A stretch of DNA of 64,000 nucleotides from Fennellomyces sp. T-0311. Its lineage: Eukaryota; Mucoromycota; Mucoromycetes; Mucorales; Lichtheimiaceae. Both the position numbers and the translations under genes were made by a program. Below are positions 58,551 to 64,000 of the stretch, in pieces. The stretch's first letter is position 1. Every line of letters starts with the position of its first letter. A model generated the notes under the pieces. It made no database searches and was not told where the DNA came from. It saw only the letters and a program-made list of their open reading frames with translations. The stretch is taken from the NCBI GenBank assembly GCA_025266875.1, contig JALLLT010000005.1, positions 1,426,001 through 1,490,000 on the forward strand, written 5' to 3'.

Positions 58551-60104
58551 TTCCGCTGGTAACGTTTCGATCTTATCGTTCTCCGGTTTGACACTTTATA
58601 TTTTATGAACCGCTCAATCACCCTGAAATAAGACGCTGGGTGGCCGTGTAAACAATTATTTGAGCGTACATTTGTTTTAATCTACAATCGTTGATTCACA
58701 CAATCATACCAAGGAAGCATTAAGCTCTTCGTGGTCAACGAGACGAAGAATAAATGTATCGTACAACGCTTTTATAGATATACCAATGTAAATATTTCAC
58801 GGCGTATTGTACTCTCGAATATGCGGCTAGACAAATTATCTGCGTACTGCTGTAGAATCTTGAAATTCTGACTTCCTTTTACGGTGAGTGGTATTGCTTA
58901 TAGTGAAATGAAGACAAGAAGGCTCCCTTACGGCTAAATTCCATTAACGTATGCATGGCAAATATAATCCGTTACTGCCTAGCTTTTTACTGGATGTCTT
59001 CATTATATGGAGCCACATATTATTTTCTATCGACTAGGACCGTATATTCTAGATTCAGTAGGTGTAACGATGTGCATTTAGTGCAATGAAAGTGTCCTAA
59101 AATTTCCGCAGCATGGACCTTTAGTCTCCAATGGAGTAATTCAGCACTACACAAAAAAAATTCATCGATTTAGAGGCTGTTGCGCCAAAGACGCGACCTG
59201 GAAGAATCATATTGATCTATAGCTGTACCAAGGAAGGTACTTTTGGCTCAAGATTGAAGCGAAGCTACCTTTATGGTATCAGGATGGCTAATTCAACTAA
59301 ACCAGAACAAGTTAAATATCCGTGCTTTATTGTAAATGGAAAAAACGGTAATGGATCAACGGCATGTAGAAAAAAAAAGGAATGACGTTGGGCCATATTC
59401 CGACCAATCGGGTTTTTGATTTTATCTCCGACATGACCTGGCCTCCCGGTCTCCGCACAAAAAAATAAGATCCTCAGCAACGCTAATAGAATTGATCAAG
59501 GCACCGTTTATACGTGTATCGTTGTATATAGATAGCGATACTGTAAACTTTAAAGGCGGGATAATGTTTGCGCACGGATATTTGTTATTGCTTAAATTTC
59601 AAAGGGAAAATAGTGTAGCGGATGGGTGTCGCCAATGATCTCAAGGATCACGTACTTTTTCGCTCTGAAACCTGTGAAATTCGAGTCTTCTGCTAAAGTC
59701 AATTCCTCCATTGGGGAATATACCCGAGTAGACGATCCCTAGTTGCTGTACTGATAAAACATATATTGCCATCATTGTCATCCGTATATTGCAATGGTGA
59801 TATCTCTGTATTTGAAACGATCTTGTTGTTGCGGGCAGGCAGCGCTTTATAGGATGCATATGTAAGCAAGTGGAGAAAGCGGAGAACTTTAAAGCTGGCT
59901 TTTCTCCATAAGGGGATTTTGTGGTACGTCTTGTTCATGCCAGCAGTCCAATCCGCGAATTTTCCGGCACATAACAGACAGCTTTTCCAGCGTCCCGCGT
60001 GCGGCACGCGTTCTCACAAGAAAGGAACATAGATATAAAAGGTCCCCAGATTTTTGGAAACTCGGTACACATCTTTTTCCCTCTTACTCTACACATATCA
60101 CACA
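58551..60104. other. Intergenic, no gene seen before the second aldo-keto reductase
   Basis: About 1.5 kb, A/T-rich, with no exon I could support on either strand. The right end includes the promoter of the aldo-keto reductase gene. Confidence 0.5.
60034..60040 (+). promoter_or_regulatory. TATA box of the plus-strand aldo-keto reductase
   Basis: TATAAAA lies 71 bases before the ATG at 60105. It is followed by a pyrimidine-rich start region (ctttttccctcttactctacacatatcacac), a common arrangement at strongly expressed fungal genes. Confidence 0.65.
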
Positions 60105-61379
60105 ATGGCCCAACACCTCGTTTTGAACCGCACTGGCGACAAGATGCCCCTTGTTGGCTTCGGCTGCTGGAAAGTCGAGCCTCAAGATGCTGAGGAGACC
60201 ATCTACAATGCTATCAAGGCTGGCGTCAGGTAGAGTATTTTTGCTACGATAAACGCGACTTGTATCCTAAACGTCCTTGGATTCAGATTGATCGATGGCG
60301 CTGCTGATTATGGCAACGAAGTCGAAGTTGGCCGTGGTATCAACAAGGCCATCAACGAAGGAATTGTCAAGCGTGAGGAGCTCTTCGGTAAGTGTGCAAA
60401 ATGGAGGAAGTGACGACGAGGAGTTTATTCATTTCATGTTGCGCAGTCGTTACCAAGCTCTGGAACACCTACCACAACAAGGCCAACGTCCGTCCTACCT
60501 TTGACAAGCAGCTCAAGGACCTTGGTTTGGATTACGTCGATTTGTTCCTTATTCACTGTAAGTAACCACTTAAAAGGGAAAAGGAAAAGTGCGCATACAT
60601 GTTGTGCTCACAAACTGGTGGGTAGTCCCCGTCCCTCTTAAGCATGTCGCTCTTGAGACCGCTTATCCCCCTGGCTGGTACCAACCCGGTGAGTCCGAGG
60701 AGATCCAGTTCGAGCGCTCCCCCATCCAGGACTTGTGGCGCGAGATGGAAAAGCTTGCTGAGTCTGGTGATGCCAAGAACATTGGTATTTCCAACTTCAA
60801 CGTCCAGCTTATTCTTGATCTTTTGACTTATGCCAACATCAAGCCCGCCGTTTTACAGGGTAAGTAATTCTTTTTTTTTTGGTCGTAGCACTTGATCGGA
60901 GTTGCTTATTATGGTTACAGTCGAGTTGCACCCATACCTTCAGCAGACCCGCCTTGTTCAGTGGGTTCAGAAGCAGGGTATCCAGGTTACTGCCTACTCT
61001 TCCTTCGGTCCCGCTTCGTTTATCCAGTTGACTGATGATGGTAAGACTGCTGAGCCTTTGCTCGGTCACAACGTCATCAAGGATATCGCCACCAAGCACG
61101 GCAAGACCACTGCTCAGGTCCTTTTGCGTTGGTCCATTGAGCGTGGTGTCGCCGTCATCCCCAAGAGTATGAGCGTCGAGCGCACCAAGACCAACATTGA
61201 TTTGTTCAGCTTCTCCTTGGACCAGGAGGATTTGGCCGCCATAGCCAAGCTTGAACTTGGTCTCCGCTTCAACGGTAAGTTATATTTTTGGGAAAAGAGT
61301 TGATTGAACGGGAAAGCTCATCAATTCACATATAACAGACCCCTTCTCCTATGGCTTCGGTCTTCCCCTCTTCTGCTAA
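60105..61379 (+). CDS. Aldo-keto reductase, xylose-reductase-like (second copy)
   Basis: Six exons: 60105-60229, 60287-60387, 60447-60557, 60626-60859, 60921-61274, 61339-61379; sum 966 nt, 321 residues. The tetrad reads Asp and Tyr in [10 protein letters not shown], Lys in VVTKLWNTY, and His in LFLIH. The segments [42 protein letters not shown] and [14 protein letters not shown] (cofactor phosphate region) are all present. It reduces sugars or small aldehydes with NAD(P)H in the cytosol; the exact substrate is not readable. It is a paralogue of the gene at 38928-39955 and similar in every block. It has five introns against one; the intron after the active-site His is shared in position. The strong C-ending codon bias and TATA box suggest high expression. 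Confidence 0.95.
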
Positions 61380-62562
61380 GTATATGCAGTCTCACCATTT
61401 TTTTCTCTGGTCAACGATTCCCACTCTCTGTAAAAGAGAACTGATGACAGAAGATGTAACATATTTTGTATAAAGGCTGGCACCTTGTTTCTATTTTGCC
61501 AAAATAAATAGTTTAAATCATTTATATGAAGAACAATATGGGGATAATTGTGATGAAATCGTGTCTCATGTCATCCATGGATATGGATCGAGTTCACATT
61601 TCCGCTACCGGTAACAACATAAATGTCTGGAGATTAAACGGACTTTGTAGTACTGCGGCAGGCGGTGAAGCCTGCTGGTGGTATTGTATCTTCCAAACAA
61701 GGATGCTTAGCATTTACAAGTGTGGACAAACGAGAACGAACAGCTAAATTGCTTAAGAAATGTAAGCATAGCTATTAACCAGAGACAGAGATACTTTGTT
61801 CCGTTTCATGATAACCGTCGGTAAACCGAATTATCTTTCCTTCTGGTCAAACACGATAAATGCTCTTGTCTCAAGTGATCAAATAAATATTTGCAATCAA
61901 CATTGCTGCGAATACATTTCCGGATGGGTAGTAACAGCGCTACTTTGGTTACATCAACTTATGAGTATCCCTTCGTTACGTACTTCCGCTGATTCTGTGT
62001 CACTTGCTAATTTAAGGGGAAAGGCTAAATGCACCCCACTCTCGTGCACCCCACCCAGCACTTGTGACGTAGACAGTCGATTTCTAGCTAAAGCGCACCC
62101 TCATCCTGCACCCCTTCACCTTTCACTGTAGAATTTAACTTTACATGCCAAAGCGACCCGTGAGAATCCAACGAAACCATAATTAAACGCGTCATCCCAA
62201 ATCAACCCGTGAGAATCCAGGGAAACCATAATTAAATGTGCCATGCCAAATCAACCCGTGAGAATCCGACTGGGCAATGATCGACATGGCAAATCGAACA
62301 TTGAGAATCCAATAAAGCAGTAATCAAACGCGACATGTCAAATCGACAGGTGCGAATTCAGTAAAACAGTATTCAGAAGTCGATAGCATTTGAATTTGCC
62401 GCAAGTGGAAAATAAATAAAGATATATTGCTCACCACTTTAAGAGAATTCGATGCTAGGAGCCAACGTAAATCCATGTATATAGTATCTCAGTGTGTGGT
62501 AAGTCAAACTTGTTGATTACTTTTGGATATACATATATAAAGAAGGGGAGTAAAATCAATAA
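61380..62562. other. Intergenic with a degenerate 49-bp tandem repeat
   Basis: No gene seen. The first part is the 3' flank of the aldo-keto reductase; AATAAA at about 61503-61508 could be its polyadenylation signal. Around 62028-62125 there are several CACCCC-type motifs, followed by the tandem repeat listed separately. Confidence 0.5.
62148..62370. repeat. Degenerate tandem repeat, about 49 bp, roughly five copies
   Basis: The core GTGAGAATCC recurs at 62160, 62209 and 62258, with weaker forms near 62310 and 62350. The full unit resembles aaatcaacccgtgagaatcc followed by gaaaccataattaaacg and a CATGCC-like end. Copies become less similar to the right. Confidence 0.8.
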
Positions 62563-64000
62563 TTATAAATGAGGAAAAGCAAGTGAAAAGTCTTGTAATT
62601 GATAGCGACGACAGAAGGAAGAATGTGCTGGATACAGACGTGGCCACGTAATCTTTGCACGTGTTTTATATTCGATGTGGTAGTAATGGGCGGCATGCAA
62701 CTGGATAATAATCGGGTGTGACGCTGGTAGGTTGAACATTGGCACGTAAAGCATTGAACTATCGGGAACGTAGCATGCAATTGCCACGTTAAACGTATTG
62801 GCTGCAAGAACCGCATCTTCAAGAACCATATACCAAAATGCTGAAGTTGTTGGTGAAATCCGGTTGGTCAACCGGCTCACAACCCTACGAACATCACTGT
62901 CTCCAAAAAGAAGCAGATATAATGCCGTATGATTGTTAAGGTGCTCCAGCATGGCATCTTTAACTTCTTCCCACTTGCTTTCATCGGATTTCACTGCCAA
63001 AGCAATTGCACGGTAACCGCAATTACCATCATCGCTTACGTTGTTGATACGTGTGATTGCATGGCGAGGTGCGACAGGGTGAAGTATATCACCATATTGA
63101 CACACAGTGGCTTTATCACTTGGTCTGGCAGGTTCTTGCGTTATTACTGGCTGCTTTTGATTTCCTTGTGACAAACTGCCGCCATTCCTATCACGATATT
63201 ATCGATGTAAGCATATCAAATATTAAGCGCCTTAAGCGCGCTCTAAATCATATACCACAGTGGGATACGTACCATGCATCAAGAGCATCTTTAGCGAATA
63301 AGGTCTTAGCCTTTTTCTTTGATTCTTTTTCGTGAATCTCGCTGAAAATTGCATCTCGCTTGGTACTGCGTTTTGCTGATTCTTTCCCTTTCGGTGGCTT
63401 TAATTTCTTAAGGTCGATGAAGGAATCGCGGTTGATGGCTGTTAACTTTTCCAAAAGAGATGCTTGCTGTTGTTGGTCGGTACATATATACTGGAGTTGT
63501 TCAATACGGTACAGCTCTGTGGAAATCCGGTCATGGATTGTTTCGGGTGTATAATCACTGGCAACTGCAAGGATGGAAACATCGCTTTCGTTTGATGAAA
63601 CATCGTCGGCTAATGTGTTTATGTATGGATCAACTTTGGATATAGACATTAGTATATACATTGACTGAAATAGTTAATATTTCTTACATGTATGTTCAGG
63701 AAAGAGGTGCCATCTCCTGGGAACGACCGACAACGGGATCTCACCAGCAAGAGGAAGTATGTGGCAACAAGGAATGTCAAATATATGCCTAATAACGTAC
63801 TGACAATGTACAGTTTGCAGCATATTCGATCGACGGATTTCTGTCTTGATTATGTCAAATGCAAACCGTGAGATGTTACAGAAAAGAGCTTTCAGACGTT
63901 TGGCGTCACTTTCTGCAATATGTGCATCGAATCCAAGAATTCTTTGTCTATTTGTTTACGATATAAATCAAGCTAGTAGCTATAAAACAATGAGACTTCC
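62563..64000 (-). mobile_element. MULE transposase C-terminus fused to an OTU protease domain (partial, runs off the window)
   Basis: Minus-strand exons 63947-63688, 63633-63273 and 63175-62563, with consistent phases. The start lies beyond the window edge. The first exon reads FDAHIAESDAKRLKALF, then DIPCCHILPLAG and PLSVVPRRWHLFPEHT, which is the SWIM zinc finger and tail of MULE transposases. The next exon is a linker ending KLKPPKGKESAKRSTKRD, as in other MULEs (GRPKGSxxRxxS type). The last exon carries an OTU domain: DDGNCGYRAIA with the catalytic Cys, and a late IIIQLHAAHYYHIEY with the His. OTU enzymes cleave ubiquitin chains; capture by MULEs is known in general. This copy has no stop or shift in the visible part and may be intact, unlike the relic at 43980-46372. 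The first acceptor (63633) is my choice by phase. Confidence 0.75.

Overview
The window looks like nuclear DNA of a filamentous early-diverging fungus, most likely Mucoromycota (Mucorales-like). The reasons are dense short introns (mostly 45-80 bp, GT...AG with CTAAC/CTAAT-type branch sites), fungal housekeeping genes (Erv41, AP-1 sigma, a Reb1/TTF1-type factor, xylose-reductase-like aldo-keto reductases), and relics of MULE, OTU and Fanzor/TnpB-like elements. The exact species cannot be read from the sequence. All gene models below were built by hand from splice sites, reading phase and family similarity, without RNA evidence.

Left part (about 1-29.6 kb): one gene fills nearly 30 kb. I reconstruct 34 exons (990-29575, + strand) whose phases all agree and whose summed length is exactly divisible by three, giving a protein of about 8,853 residues. 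From the N terminus it has ten beta-trefoil-like (ricin-B/QxW) units, an acidic linker, divergent helical segments, and about thirty copies of a helical module. Many modules are preceded by a Lys/Glu/His linker and a glycine-zipper-like hydrophobic stretch. The C terminus is a degenerate haloacid-dehalogenase-like domain. Six exon+intron units of 668 bp (one of 626 bp) are nearly identical in tandem, and further near-identical copies lie 2-6 kb away. This is the main candidate for an undescribed system.

Middle part (29.8-43.2 kb): ordinary genes. They are an Erv41/ERGIC2-like ER-Golgi cargo receptor subunit (+), an MCT/SLC16-type transporter (+), a Reb1/TTF1-like Myb DNA-binding protein (-), an aldo-keto reductase (-), and an AP-1 sigma subunit split into six small exons (-). 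The last is easy to miss because its first coding exon is only 6 nt.

Right part (43.9-64 kb): mobile-element and duplication territory. It holds a broken MULE transposase with an OTU remnant. A segmental duplication with an offset of about 5.48 kb carries two copies of an unrecognised gene, one apparently intact and one frameshifted. There is also a 107-bp tandem array, a decayed Fanzor/TnpB-like nuclease and an LTR-like segment. A second aldo-keto reductase (+, five introns) sits at 60.1-61.4 kb. At the right edge is the C-terminal part of a better preserved MULE transposase fused to an OTU cysteine-protease domain (-), running off the window.
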